Assembly (NCBI RefSeq): GCF_000143415.4
Contig: NW_003314261.1
Location: 3,774,880-3,838,879, forward strand
DNA from: Selaginella moellendorffii
Taxonomy: Eukaryota > Streptophyta > Lycopodiopsida > Selaginellales > Selaginellaceae
Reading direction: 5' to 3'
Length of the DNA stretch: 64,000 bases
The notes beneath the pieces are model-generated. The model did no database searches. It saw only the letters and a program-made list of their open reading frames with translations, and was not told where the DNA came from. Below, one piece after another: positions 1-12,099 of this stretch (position 1 is its first letter; every line of letters begins with the position of its first letter). The position numbers and the translations under genes were made by a program.

Positions 1-575
1 GGTCTCAGTTCCAGTCTCGGTCCCGGTCTCGGTCTTGACCTCGGACTCCATCTCGGGTCCTTCTCGGACTCCATCTCGGACTCCATCTCGGGTCCATCTC
101 GGACTCCATCTCAGTCCATCTTGGACTCCATCTCCGACTCCGTCTCGGTCCATCTCGGGTCCATCTCGGACTCCATCTGGGACTCCATCTTGGACTCCAT
201 CTGGGACTCCATCTCGGACTCCGTCTCAGTCCATCTCGGGTCCATCTTGGACTCCATCTCAAACTCCATCTCGGACTCCATCTTAGTCCATCTTGGACTC
301 CGTCTCGATCCATCTCGGGTCCATCTTGGACTCCATCTCGGGCACTCCCACATATCATGTGTTCGTCCTTTTGGGTCCCTTTTTTAGAGCCTTGTTTATT
401 GCTCGCTTCGTGCTCATTCCTCGAGCACTTTGTTGGGAGTTCCACTCCAGCTCTCGACCTATCAAGTTAGAGCTTTTAGTCCAAACGTGTTACGCTCGTT
501 TGGCTTTTGCTTCAGCCACTACCACGTGGCACCCTTCCGGCTCCACTTTGGGGCCTAAGGATTTTGTGTCTCACA
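1..575 (-). repeat. 3' LTR of outer element (truncated by window edge)
   Basis: This is homologous to 5165-5818, 10850-11472 and 13090-13756. On the plus strand it ends in ...GTCTCACA at 575, followed by the polypurine tract complement at 576-587 (ACTCCACCACCC). The part left of position 1 is not in the window. It consists of a repeat array (about 13-345) followed by a unique stretch with CACGTG at 524-529. Confidence 0.85.
13..345 (-). repeat. LTR-embedded 12-bp repeat array (LTR A)
   Basis: This is a degenerate tandem array of GACTCCATCTCG-type 12-mers with variants (GGTCCATCTCG, CATCTTG). It sits in the U3 part of the LTR. All long reading frames here (rich in Ser/Asp/Ile or Trp/Arg/Pro) are by-products of the repeat and are not genes. 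Confidence 0.85.
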
Positions 576-3500
576 ACTCCACCACCCATACATGAAGTTC
601 GATGTCCTCATTGAATGGTAAACCCTTTTTTAAAGTAACACCTGCAGGTATTACCATTTCCATCCTTGGCACCCAACCAATATTTGTCTATGGTTTGACC
701 CCAAAAGCTCACCATGCTTTGTCCATCCTCTAAGGAGCATAGTCTCTCCAACATAGAGACTCACTCGACCACCTGGGGTGGTTTGCTCCCTTTTATTAGT
801 TCAGTTCTCGCTAAACACGTTAGAGACACCCTTTCTAACTCAATTCCACTACTCATTTTCGAGTAGTCTTAAATTCCATTGACATAACCTTTGCACTTTG
901 GAACTTTTAATTTTGTCTTCTCAAAGTCAATTTCCTAGGTGTCTCTGACACCTTACGTTGCACATGGTGCAACTCCACTTCCCTATCCTATGAAGTTCTT
1001 TATTTGAGGGTACCATCATCCTCTCTCCGATATCGTGCCACCTTTGGCACTAAGTTCCAGTTATCATAATTGGTGCTAGGGCTACCCACGGCCCTATTAT
1101 TTGGCTACCTTACCGCTTCCCCCTTTGGAGTATCCACTTTCGCCAAATCGGAGCAGTTGGGAATCCACCCTTGGGGAAACATTGCCTTTCCCACAATCCG
1201 TTAGCACCCAACACATTAGTGTTCTCGGCCTAACTTTGCCATTTGGATTCTTTCCCATGATTCCCATGGCTCTTTTCTTAGCCACTAGTCTTTTGCTCCT
1301 ATCCTTGATTGTTGCACCCAACAACATAGGATCGTTACCTCCATTTTCAAGGTTTCCTTTCAGTTCCATAGCAAACACTTTGCTTTGCCAAGTCCAGAGA
1401 GTGTTCACCCCTAATACGTCTCTTTAACATTTTCTGCTATGGGCTCTATCCATGGCCCAACTTTTGAGACCCTCCCATAGGTCTTTTATAGAGACTACTT
1501 TCCTCGGACTCACTATGCCATCGCATGGACATAACTTATTTCCCTTAAGGTGTTCTTCCCACTTGGTCACCTTGACCAAGCCACACCATTATTAATAGTT
1601 CAAATCAACACTTTGAACTAGAAATCATATTCCTTAACCCAAACAAAGACTTTCTCCTTGTTTAGCTACAAAATCACCTAGTGATCTCATCTTGACCCTT
1701 TAATAGGTCTACCAATAGGAACTAGGTCTTCCAGACCCTTCTACATTGTTGACTATGACTTCGGGGGCATCCCCCACACTTGGCGGTGTGCCCAAGCCAA
1801 CCCTTCCGGCCAAGGATCCATAGCAACTGAGACTAGGTGTCCTCATCTCATTCACCATGTCCTTGGTGCCCTTTGCACCAAAGTGTTCAAGTTAGATATG
1901 CCAAGCTTTCACTCTAAGCAATGCAACCGTGCATCACGACTCTGGGGCATCCCCCGCTTGGTAGTGTGCCCAAGCCAATCTCCTCATTGAGAGTCCATGA
2001 CCACCGAAATATGAATGTCCTCATATTCCAAACCATCACCACGCCCTAGTGATTTAGGATTCGAACCCAAGCACTAGAGGGTCGGGACTCAAACCCAACA
2101 TCCGTATATGCATCTACAGAAGGCATCATCCAAGATGCCTGGTGTGACTCCCCACACCGGTGCACCAACTTATAGTCAAAGCGTGCTATAGATCACAGCT
2201 TAGAAACCCAGTTCCTCCGCACTGCCAAGTCCTCTCACTTGACAAGTCTGTGATCATGCATAGACTCCTCCATGCTCGGCCCCATGGGCCACCCCTTTTG
2301 AAGTTAGCACCTTCAACTAGGGGATTTGTCCCCCTGACTTGCTATCTCACTTAGCAAGTCATTCGGCCACCGTAACATGGTTCATGCATAAGCATGAAAG
2401 TCCTTAACCATCGACTTTCATACAAACCCCTCTCTTTGAACACTCGGTAACCACTTCCCCAACCTTGATAGCCTCGCCTCATAGCCAGCTTCAAGACCAC
2501 GCTTCTGTTGTGCCACTTTGATTTTGCGTGTTCTAGGAATCATTTACGCTTGGCTTTCTAGGTACTAAGTTATCTAGAATTGTTTTTGGGAACTTTGAAG
2601 GAACTCTGTCCCTTAGCTTGCTAAAGCTTCCATTTTCGCAAGCTTTCTAGTTGCCATATAGTTTAACATGGACAATTCCATATTTTAGACTCTCCATGAC
2701 ATCACGGTTGCTAGCAACAACACCCTCGAGCCCCCACTTGATTCTCCACTCCCAACTGGCATAATCACCCTTGGTTATGCCCTTTGATTCCTATGGTTTG
2801 GTTCTATCCCCTTACTACTTACTTTTGGCTTCACACCTTTCCTTCGATCATTCTCCTCCAGACTAGGAGGATAGCTTTGCACTTTCTATTATGCTTTAGC
2901 AAGTATTCTTAGGGATGAACTGACCCAATAGCCTAGGGAGTGGTTCCTCAATCTAAGTATGTTCACTTTATAATCTCACACACCAGGATTAACATTGTTG
3001 TTTATGGGCCCTTATATGCCCATCACTAGCCTTGCCAAAATTTCATTTTTGGCTTTGTCTAATTCGGGTAGATAGTCTTCTCCTGTCTCCACAACCTTGG
3101 ACATTTGGATAGCACTTTCTATCCATCATTCGCTAGGAATTTAGTCCCTTGGGCCTTATCTATTGCCCTCGCGACATCAAACACCACTTCCTGGTGTTCT
3201 AGAGTGTTTGGATGTCCCAAATGATGGCCTCTTTGACTGCCGCTACTAGTCCTAGCAGAGGTTCACCGGATTGTTAAGGAGGCCATGGGCGAGAAGATGT
3301 GTCCAATGGTTGAGGAGCCGTCCATGGCTGAGGAGAGCATGCTGGGTGAGGAGACACGATTGCCACCACAACCACCACGACTGTCGCCACAATGAGCATT
3401 CCTTTTTACGACATTGACTTACTATATCGGCACATAAGCAATTTATCCCCCATAAGGGTATATCTAATTTTCTTATGCCATTAAGAAGTCTTAGGTAGCT

Positions 3501-4169
3501 ACCTTCTACCAGTTTAACCAATTATCTTGCACTTTTTGCTTAGTTCCTTCATAGTTGTCAAGTCCTACAACTCATTGTTGGTGCTTCCACACCTCCATCA
3601 TTATTTTGGTCACCACACTCTACCACATGACTTCCAACTTAGGCTATGCCATTCCTATTTCCGTTGGGATTCCCTTGGCAAGGGGTTCTTATGAACCCAC
3701 CAACATAACCTCAAAGTACCTCACCTTGGCATATTTGGTGTCTCCACACCATTGGCCCCACGAGCTTATCCTTATGACACTATTTATTAGTGTTTAGGTC
3801 TTTGCCAAGACCAATATTGTTGTTCCTCATGCTAACTATTCGTTAGCACCGCACTATAGTGTTTGCACCTAACTCTGGGCCAAAGTTGTTTTCTTCTAGG
3901 AACATCTTTCCCACAACTTTAGTATGGCACATTCTACCATTAATGAGATACTTACTGTTCTCATACTTGGATCTTATGATCCTCCCCATACCCCATGGGG
4001 TACCATACACCTCAGTCCAAATGCTTCAACCAATCCCTTAGGACCATTCCCTAACTCCACTTGAGTCATCCAGTATTTTGGACTTTGCTAATCCAACAAC
4101 CTGCGAGGTCTTAGTTTTCAAGGTGCCAACTCGCTGGAGTACAACTTTTTGTATTCATGTCCTACTCAC
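576..4169 (-). mobile_element. Outer element internal region, 3' portion
   Basis: About 3.6 kb of non-coding internal DNA collinear with 5819-9240 of the inner copy. It starts with the polypurine tract complement at 576-587. No conserved protein domain is visible on either strand, and reading frames are short and not conserved between the two copies. It ends at CTCAC (4165-4169), the left target duplication of the inner insertion. The primer-site end of this internal region continues at 11473. Confidence 0.75.
4165..4169. repeat. Left target site duplication CTCAC of inner element
   Basis: CTCAC abuts the inner LTR start TGTAAGC at 4170. The same five bases follow the inner element at 11473-11477. 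The uninterrupted site is visible in the inner copy itself (CCTACTCACAGGG near 9231-9243). Confidence 0.9.
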
Positions 4170-5818
4170 TGTAAGCAACTAATTTTTCTATTCTACTTTA
4201 GTCACTTAACCACACCTCCGACCACTTGGAGGAATCTCATTCACAACCTCCATCAGTCCAATTCAGGACTTGGGACTTGCTAGCCTCAAGGATGGCATCC
4301 ATGCCACTCACCACTTGCATCTGGTCCAAGTGCTCCTTGTGTCCGGTCCCAAGATCGACACCCAAAGGTACCACTGACATCTCGGCCTGTTACACTAAGG
4401 CCATGCCCATTCACCTTTGCTGCACTAGTGGTCCAATACCACTTGCATCACAATCCCGTCTCTCCAAGACTGGGCCATCTGTCCACGAGTGGTCATCCTA
4501 GATCCACTCCTTAGCATCCTTAGGATGCCCACAGACCTGGGGAATTGCCTTCCCCAAAGTCCCTTTGTCAGTTCCTACTAAGTCCCTTTTTGCGCCTGGC
4601 CATGTTTGCCAACATTGCCACTGGATCGAGGCCCACAGGCCCAACCACTAATTCCCATGGTCCTCTAGGACTTCCTCACCACACGACTGTGTCCTTGGTC
4701 ACTACCCCAGAGGACTCCTCCTCTTCCTTTGCACAGTCTAGGCCTTTGGGACAACATTTCGGAACACCGTGGCCTTACGCGAGCCACCTGGGTACTCTCC
4801 CCGCCTTTCGCCTTTAGGTGCTCTAGCCATGGGCTTAGAGCAAGGTTCCGTTGAGCCACGCCTGGTATCCAAGTAGGTAGTGCCACCCACACTTGGACTG
4901 GGAGCATCGGCCAGTCGATCTCCCGGGGGAACTAGAGCCGGCTCTTGAACACTTCACCAAGCTACCCCGCTTGTCGGTCTGTGTTCACTCTAGTCTTGGA
5001 CTTCTCAGTGGGCAGCTCATCACCCAACACTAGGTCTGGCCTTTCTGGGCCAAACTGGCCTTTCCTGGCCAAACTGGCTCCACTGCAGTCCTCCCCCTTA
5101 CTATACTTTTGGAGCTCACCAAACCCCCCAGGGTCTGGGAGACAAACGCTTTGGGCTTTCACCCTCTCAGACTCGAACTCGGACTCGGACTCGGACTCGG
5201 ACTCGGACTCGGACTCGGACTCGGGCGCGGGCTCGGTCTCGGCCTCGGCCTCGGTCTCGTTCTCGGTCCCGATCTCGGTCTCGGTCTCGGTCTCGGTCTT
5301 GGTCCCGGTCTCGGTCTCGACTTCGATCTCCACCTCGGACTCCATCTCGGACTCCATCTCGGACTCCATCTCGGACTCCCAGAGTCTACCTCTCTAGGGT
5401 CCATCTCGGACTCCATCTCGGACTCCATTTCGGGTCCATCTCGGACTCCATATCGGACTCCACTTCGGGTCCATCTCGGACTCCATATCGGACTCCACTT
5501 CGGGTCCATCTCGGACTCCAACTAGGGTCCGTCTCGGACTCCATCTCGGGTCCGTCTCGGACTCCATTTCGGGTCCATCTCGGACTCCTCCACGTGTCAT
5601 GTGTTGGTCCTTTTTGGGTCCCTTTTTGGAGGTTTGCTTATCGCTCGCTTTGTGCTCGCTCCTTGAGCACTTTGTTGGGAGTTCCACTCCCGCTCTCGAC
5701 CTTTCAAGTCGAAGCTTTTAGCCCAAACGTGTTACGCTCGTTTGGCTTTCACTTCGGCCACTACCACGTGGCACCCTTTCCAGCTCCACTTTGGGGCCTA
5801 GGGATTTTGTGTCTCACA
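4170..5818 (-). repeat. 3' LTR of inner element (LTR B)
   Basis: 1649 bp, from TGTAAGCAACT to TTGTGTCTCACA. Read in sense (minus), it holds the repeat array (about 5165-5590 on plus), then a run AGACCCTGGGGGGTTTG, then a TATA-like stretch AAAAGTATAGTA (5099-5110 on plus). It is closely similar to LTR C and LTR D. Confidence 0.9.
5165..5590 (-). repeat. LTR-embedded 6-bp and 12-bp repeat array (LTR B)
   Basis: It begins as perfect GGACTC hexamers (about 5170-5222), changes to CTCGGT-type hexamers, then to GACTCCATCTCG and GGGTCCATCTCG 12-mers. It gives spurious Ser-Asp, Leu-Gly and Glu-Ser/Pro-Arg reading frames in all phases, which should not be annotated as proteins. Confidence 0.9.
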
Positions 5819-5830
5819 ACTCCACCACCC
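5819..5830 (-). other. Polypurine tract (inner element)
   Basis: On the minus strand this reads GGGTGGTGGAGT and directly abuts the LTR start TGTGAGAC. The same 12 bases sit at 576-587 and, next to the chromovirus LTRs, at 22290-22301 and 59118-59129. Confidence 0.8.
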
Positions 5831-8800
5831 ATAGACGAAGTTCGATGTCCTCATCGAACGGTAAACCCTTTTATAAAGTAACACCCTCAGGTATTACCAT
5901 TCCCATCCTTGGCACCCGGCCAATATTTGTCTATGGTTTGACCCCGAAGGCTCACCATGCGTTGTCCATCCTCTAAGGAGGATAGTCTCTCCAACTTAGA
6001 AACTGATTGAACCACTTGGGGTGGTTCTTTCCGTTTATTGGTTTAGTTCTCGCTAAACCCGTTAGAGGCACCCTCTCTAACTCAATTCCACTACTCATTC
6101 TTGAGTAGTCACAGATTCCATTGATCTACCTTTGCACTTTGGAACGTTTACTTTTGACTTCTTGAAGTCAATTTCCTAGGTGTTTCCGACACCTTGCCTT
6201 GCACATTTTGTGCAACTCCACTTCCCCTCCTAGGAAGTCCTCTACTCGAGGGCACCCTCATCCTCTTTTCTATTTTTGTGCCACCATTGGCATTACGTTC
6301 CATTTATCATTATTTGTGCTAGGGCTGTCCACGGCCCTATCATTTGGCTACTTAGTTGCTCCCTCACTTGGAGCCTTTCCTTTGCCAAATTGGAGCACTT
6401 GGGAATCCATCCTTGGAAGTCCACTTCTTTTTCCGCAATTCGTTAGCATCAACCACATTAGTGTTCTTTGGCTAACTTTGCCACTTGGATTCTTTCCAAT
6501 GGATTCCACAGCCCTATCTTGGGCACTCGTCTTTTGCTCCTAACAACATCGGATCATTACCTCCATTCTCGAGGTATCCTCTTGATTCCACAGCAAAGAC
6601 TTTACTTTGCCAAGTCCAAAGGGTGCTCACCCCTAGTACGTCTCTTTAGCATTTCCTGTTGTGGGCTCTATCCACGGCCCAACTTTTGAGACCCTCCCTT
6701 GGATCTTTTATAGAGACTACTTTTCTCGGACTTACTATGCCATAGCCGTGACATAGCTCATTTCCCATAGGTGCTCTTCCCACTTGGTCACCTTGACCAA
6801 GCCACACCATTATCAGTAGTTCAAATCAACACTTTGAACTAGGAATCATATCCCTTAACCCAAACAAAGACCTTGTCCTTGTTTGGCCACAAGATCACCT
6901 AGTGATCTCATCTTGACCCCTTAATAGGTCTACCAATAGGGACTAGGTCTTCCAGACCCTTCTAAGTTGTTGACTATGACCCCGGGGGCATCCCCCACAC
7001 TTGGCGGTGCGCCCAAGCCAGCCCTTCCGGCTAAGGATCCATAACAACTGAGACTGGGTGTCCCCATCTCATTCACCACGTCCTTGGTGCATTTTGCACC
7101 AAAGTGTTCAAGTTAGATATGCCGAGCTTTCACTCTAAGCAATCTAACCGTGCATCACGACTCCGAGGCATCCCTCGTTTGGCGGTGTGCCCAAACCAGT
7201 CTCCCCACTGAGAGTCCATGACCACCGAAATATGAGTGTCCTCATATTCCAAACCATCACCACGCCCTAGTGATTTAGGACTCGAACCCAAGCACTAGAG
7301 GGTCGGGACTCAAACCCAACCTCCGTATATGCATCTACGGACGGCATCACACAAGATGCCTGGCGTGACTCCCCACGCCGGTGCACCAACTTATTTTTAA
7401 AGCGCGCTACAAATCACAGCTTAGGAACTTAGTTCCTCCACACTGCCAAGTCCTCTCACTTGACATGTCTGTGATCATGCATGGACTCCTCCACGCTCGG
7501 CCCCATGGCCCACCCTTTTTGAAGTTATCACCTTCAACTAGGGTATTTGTTCCCCCGACGTGCCAATCTCGCTTGGTAAGTCCTCTGACCACTGTAACAT
7601 GGTTCCTGCATAAGCGTGAAAGTCCTTGATCATCGACTTTTGTTCAAAGCCCTCTCTTTGAACACTCGGGAACTACTTCCCTAACCTTGATAGCCTTGCC
7701 TCATGGCAAGCTTCAAGACCACGCTTCTGCTGCGCCACTCTGATTTCGCGCGTTCCATGAACCATTTACACTGGCCTTTCTAGGTACTAAGCTACCTAGA
7801 ATCGTCTTTGGGAACCTTGAAGGAACTCTGTCCCTCAGCTTGCTAAGGCCTCCCTTTTTGCAAGCCTTCAAAATGCCACATAGTCTAACATGGACAATTC
7901 CATATTTTAGACTCTCCATGGCATCACGGTTGCTAGCGGCAACACCCTCGAGCCCCCACTTGATTCTCCACTCCCAGCTGGCATAACTAACCTTAGTTAT
8001 GCCCTTTGATTCCTATGGTTCGGTTTTATCCCCTTACTTCTTGCTTTTTGGCTTCACACCTTTCCTTTGGTCATTCTCCTCCAGACCAGGAGGATAGCTT
8101 TGCACTTTCTATCACGCTTTAGCAAGTATTCTTAGGGATGAACCTACCCAATAGCCTAGGGAGTGGTTCCTCAATCTGGGTATGCTCACCTTATAATCCC
8201 ACACACTGGGATTACATTGTTGCTTATGGGCCTTTACATGCCCATCACTAGCCTTGCCAAAATTCCATTTTTGGCTTTGTCCAACTCGGGTAGACAGTCC
8301 TCTCCCGTCTCCGCAACCTTGGACATTTGGATAGCACCTTCTATCCATCATTCGCTAGGGACTTAGTCCCTTGGGCTTTATCCATTGCCCTCGCGACATC
8401 AAACACCACCTTCTGGTGTTCTAGAGTGTCCGGGTGTCCCAATGATGGCTTTCTTGACAATGAGTATTTCCTTTTATGACATTGACTTACTATATCGCAA
8501 CACAAGCAACTTATCCCCCGTAAGGGTATATCCAACTTCCTTATGCTATTAAGAAGTCTTGGGTAGCTACCTTCTACCCGTTTAACCAGTTATTTTGCAC
8601 CTCTTGCTTAGTTGCCTCATAGTTGTCAAGTCCTACAACTCATTGCTCGGTGCTTTCACACCTCCATCATTATCTGGGTCACCACACTCCAACTGCATGC
8701 TCTGCAGCTTAGACTATGCCATTTCCATTTCCATTGGGATTCCTTTGGCAAGGGGTTCTCATGAACCCACCAACATAGCCTCAAGGTATCACACCTTGGC

Positions 8801-9827
8801 ACATTTGGTGTCTCCACACCATCAGCTCCACGAGCCTACCTCTATGACACTTCTTCTTTGTGTCTAAGTCTTTGCCAAGACCAATACCACTCTTTCTCAT
8901 GCCAACCATCTGTTAGCACTACACCATAGAGGTCACACACAACTTTGTTTCAAAGTTGTTTTCTTTTGGGAACACCCTTACCACGACTTTAGCATGGCAC
9001 ATTTTGCCATCGATGAGATACCCTCTGTTCTCATCCTTCGATGCTATGATCCCCCCCCCATCCTTCGTGGGGTACCACACACCTCAGTCCAAATGCTTCC
9101 ATCAATCCTTTAGGATTATTCCTTGACTCTATTGGAGTCATCCAGCTTTTTGGACTTTGTCATCCGACGACCCATGAGGTCCTATCTTTGAGGTGCCAGC
9201 TCACTGGAATACAACTTCTTGTATTCAGGTCCTACTCACAGGGACCATCTTTGCAAGTGTTACTCCGACACTTGATTTGTTCTCTTGGGGCAACCTTTTG
9301 CCTCTTAGGACCACTTGTCCATGTGATGAGAATACCAACTCATCCTCGAAGTACATCCCCAACTCCTTGGGTTGTTCCAGCATTTATCAAGGGTAACCTC
9401 AGCTACCATTTCGAGGACTTGTGTCCTCTCCTATACTTGACCTCCCATGGTCATCAATTCCGGTCTCAAAGTTATGAGCACCGGCCTCAACTATATGAGG
9501 GTAATCTTGTGACTCCTTTATTATTTTGGAGTCTACATTTTTCCCGTGATCCCAATTATAGTTGTTTACCACAACTACGTTAGCCCATTTGCTGCGTCAA
9601 ACGCTCATCTGGATCACATCCCCAGCTCTCTGAGGAAACCTTATACTGTTCCCAAGATCCCAAAGTCGTTTTATTATTGGCCCTTTTCTATCCACCACAT
9701 CGTGCCCAAGTTCACTTATGAACCTTAGTGGTGCTACTCCTCAAGGATAGGCCCCCTCCTAGGACCTTCCAATGCCAACATCAATGGTGATATACTTGAG
9801 CACCAATAAAAGTCGGACTAAGGAACA
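5831..9827 (-). mobile_element. Inner element internal region (non-coding)
   Basis: About 4 kb between polypurine tract and primer site. Reading frames are short and change between the two copies, and no retroviral motif (Cys-His knuckle, DTG/DSG, YxDD, HHCC) is visible. The part near 6960-7380 resembles the 3' untranslated region of the chromovirus at 22360-22600: both contain a stretch reading GGGGGCATCCCCC and repeated phrases ending in CCCAACCTCCGTA. Inference: the family derives from a chromovirus by replacement or loss of its coding region. Confidence 0.7.
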
Positions 9828-9839
9828 GCTCTGATACCA
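9828..9839 (-). other. tRNA-iMet type primer binding site (inner element)
   Basis: Plus-strand GCTCTGATACCA is the complement of TGGTATCAGAGC, the usual plant initiator-tRNA-Met primer site. It lies three bases from the 5' LTR border at 9843, which fixes the element's orientation as minus. Confidence 0.9.
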
Positions 9840-9842
9840 AGT

Positions 9843-10938
9843 TGTAAGCGACTAATTTTTCTATTCTACTTTAGTCACTTAACCACACCTCCGACCACTT
9901 GGAGGAGTCTCATTCACAACCTCCATCAGTCCAATTCAGGACTTGGGACTTGCTAGCCTCAAGGATGGCATCCATGCCACTCACCACTTGCATCTGGTCC
10001 AAGTGCTCCTCGTGTCCGGTCCCAAGACCGACACCCAAAGGTACCACTGACATCTCAGCCTGTTACGCTAAGGCCATGCCCATTCACCTTTGCTGCACTA
10101 GTGGTCCAATACCACTTGCATCACAATCCCGTCTCTCCAAGACTGGGCCATCTGTCCACGAGTGGTCATCCTAGATCCACTCCTTAGCATCCTTAGGATG
10201 CCCACAGACCTGGGGAATTGCCTTCCCCAAAGTCCCTTTGTCAGTTCCTACTAAATCCCTTTCTGCCCCTGGCCATGTTTGCCAACATTGCCACTGGATC
10301 GAGGCCCACAGGCCCAACCCCTAATTCCCATGGTCCTCTGGGTCTTCTCACCACACGACTGTGTCCTTGGTCACTACCCCAGAGGACTCCTCCTCTTCCT
10401 TTGCACAGTCTAGGCCTTTGGGACAACATTTCGGAACACCGTGGCCTTACGCGAGCCACCTGGGTACTCTCCCCGCCTTTCGCCTTTAGGTGCTCTAGCC
10501 ATGGGCTTAGAGCAAGGTTCCGTTGAGCCACGCCTGGTATCCAAGTAGGTAGTGCCACCCACACTTGGACTGGGAGCATCGGCCAGTCGATCTCCCGGGG
10601 GAACTAGAGCCGGCTCTTGAACACTTCACCAAGCTACCCCGCTTGTCGGTCTGTGTTCACTCTAGTCTTGGACTTCTTAGTGGGCAGCTCATCACCCAAC
10701 ACTAGGTCTGGCCTTTCTGGGCCAAACTGGCCTTTCCTGGCCAAACTGGCTCCACTGCAGTCCTCCCCCTTACTATACTTTTGGAGCTCACCAAACCCCC
10801 CAGGGTCTGGGAGACGAACGCTTTGGGCTTTCACCCTCTCAGACTCGAACTCGGACTCGGACTCGGACTCGGACTCGGACTCGGACTCGGGCGCGGGCTC
10901 GGTCTCGGCCTCGGCCTCGGTCTCGTTCTCGGTCCCGA

Positions 10939-10970
<32 letters not shown>

Positions 10971-11472
10971 CCGGTCTCGGTCTCGACTTTGGACTCCATC
11001 TCGGACTCCATCTCAGACTCCATCTCGGACTCCATCTCGGACTCCATTTCGGGTCCATCTCGGACTCCATCTCGGGTCCATCTCGGACTCCATCTCGAAC
11101 TCCATTTCGGGTCCATCTCAGGTCCACCTCAGACTCCATCTCGGACTCCACTTCGGACTCCATATCGGACTCCACTTCGGGTCCATCTCGGACTCCAACT
11201 AGGGTCCGTCTCGGACTCCATCTCGGGTCCATCTCGGACTCCTCCACGTGTCATGTGTTGGTCCTTTTTGGGTCCCTTTTTGGAGGTTTGCTTATTGCTC
11301 GCTTTGTGCTCGCTCCTTGAGCACTTTGTTGGGAGTTCCACTCCCGCTCTCGACCTTTCAAGTCGGAGCTTTTAGCCCAAACGTGTTACGCTCGTTTGGC
11401 TTTCACTTCGGCCACTACCACGTGGCACCCTTTCCAGCTCCACTTTGGGGCCTAGGGATTTTGTGTCTCACA
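9843..11472 (-). repeat. 5' LTR of inner element (LTR C)
   Basis: 1630 bp, TGTAAGCGACT ... GTGTCTCACA. TATA-like AAAAGTATAGTA on minus at 10771-10782. It is nearly identical to LTR B through the first kilobase. The main difference lies in the length and composition of the repeat array, consistent with slippage. Confidence 0.9.
10850..11245 (-). repeat. LTR-embedded repeat array (LTR C)
   Basis: GGACTC hexamers (about 10855-10887), then CTCGGT hexamers, then 12-mers as in LTR B, but with different copy numbers and order in the 12-mer part. Confidence 0.9.
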
Positions 11473-12099
11473 CTCACAAGGACAATCTTTGCAAGTGTTA
11501 CTCCGACACTTGATGATTTTCTTAGGGCTAACCTTTGCCCCTTAGGACTACTTGTCCATGTGATGAGAATAACAACTCATCTTTAAATACACCCCCAACT
11601 CCTTGGGTTGTTCCAACATTTATTAGAGGTAGCCCCGGCTACCATTTCAAGGACTAGTGTCCTCTTCTGTATTTAACCTCCCACGGTCACCAATTCCGGT
11701 GTCAAATTTATGAGTACCAGCCTCAACTATATAAGGGTAATTTTGTGACTCCTTTATTGTTTTGGAGTCCACATCTTTTCCGTGATCCCAACTGTAGTTG
11801 TTTACCACAACTACATCAGCCAGTTTGCTAAGTCAAACGCTCATCTGGATCACATCCTCAACTCTCTGAGGAAACCCTTATACTGTTCCCAAGATCCCAA
11901 AGTCGTTCCTTTACTAGCCCTTTTCTATCCACCACATTGCGCCCAAGTTCACGCATGAACTTGAGTGGAGAGCCATGTTCTCTCGACATGCTACTCTTCA
12001 AGGACAGGCCCACTCCTAGGACCTTCTGATGCCAACATCAATGGTGATATACTTGAGCACCAATAAAAGTCAGGCTAAGGAATAGCTCCGATACCAAGT
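11473..12099 (-). mobile_element. Outer element internal region, primer-site portion
   Basis: It resumes the outer copy exactly where 4169 stopped: CTCAC duplicated at 11473-11477, then DNA collinear with 9241-9842. It contains the outer primer binding site complement GCTCCGATACCA at 12085-12096, followed by the LTR border at 12100. No coding content. Confidence 0.85.
12085..12096 (-). other. Primer binding site (outer element)
   Basis: Complement of TGGTATCGGAGC, one base different from the inner copy's site. It lies next to the 5' LTR at 12100. Confidence 0.85.

Larger units (their letters stand above)
4170..11472 (-). mobile_element. Inner full-length non-autonomous LTR retrotransposon (7.3 kb)
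   Basis: A complete minus-strand element: 3' LTR 4170-5818, polypurine tract 5819-5830, internal region to 9842, primer site 9828-9839, 5' LTR 9843-11472, flanked by CTCAC. The LTRs have TG...CA ends (plus-strand view TGTAAGC ... TCTCACA). The internal 4 kb has no gag-pol, so replication must depend on proteins in trans. It inserted into a relative of itself. Candidate helper: the chromovirus at 21139-28597, which shares termini, primer site and polypurine tract. Confidence 0.9.

Noticed and set aside
576-4169. Reading frames of 60-110 codons in the non-coding element interior (e.g. around 1101-1427)
   Set aside because: They are not preserved between the two copies (576-4169 against 5819-9240) and lack motifs.
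5109-5525. Long reading frames rich in Ser-Asp, Leu-Gly, Glu-Ser or Trp-Ser-Pro-Arg over the LTR arrays
   Set aside because: They exist in many frames at once and follow from 6/12-bp periodicity in LTR DNA; none has a start context or is conserved in length.
5165-5590. CRISPR-like or satellite array
   Set aside because: There are no spacers; units are 6/12 bp and sit inside LTRs of several elements in a eukaryotic genome.
9828-9839. tRNA gene
   Set aside because: Only the 12 bases complementary to a tRNA 3' end are present, as expected for a retrotransposon primer site; no cloverleaf was found anywhere in the window.
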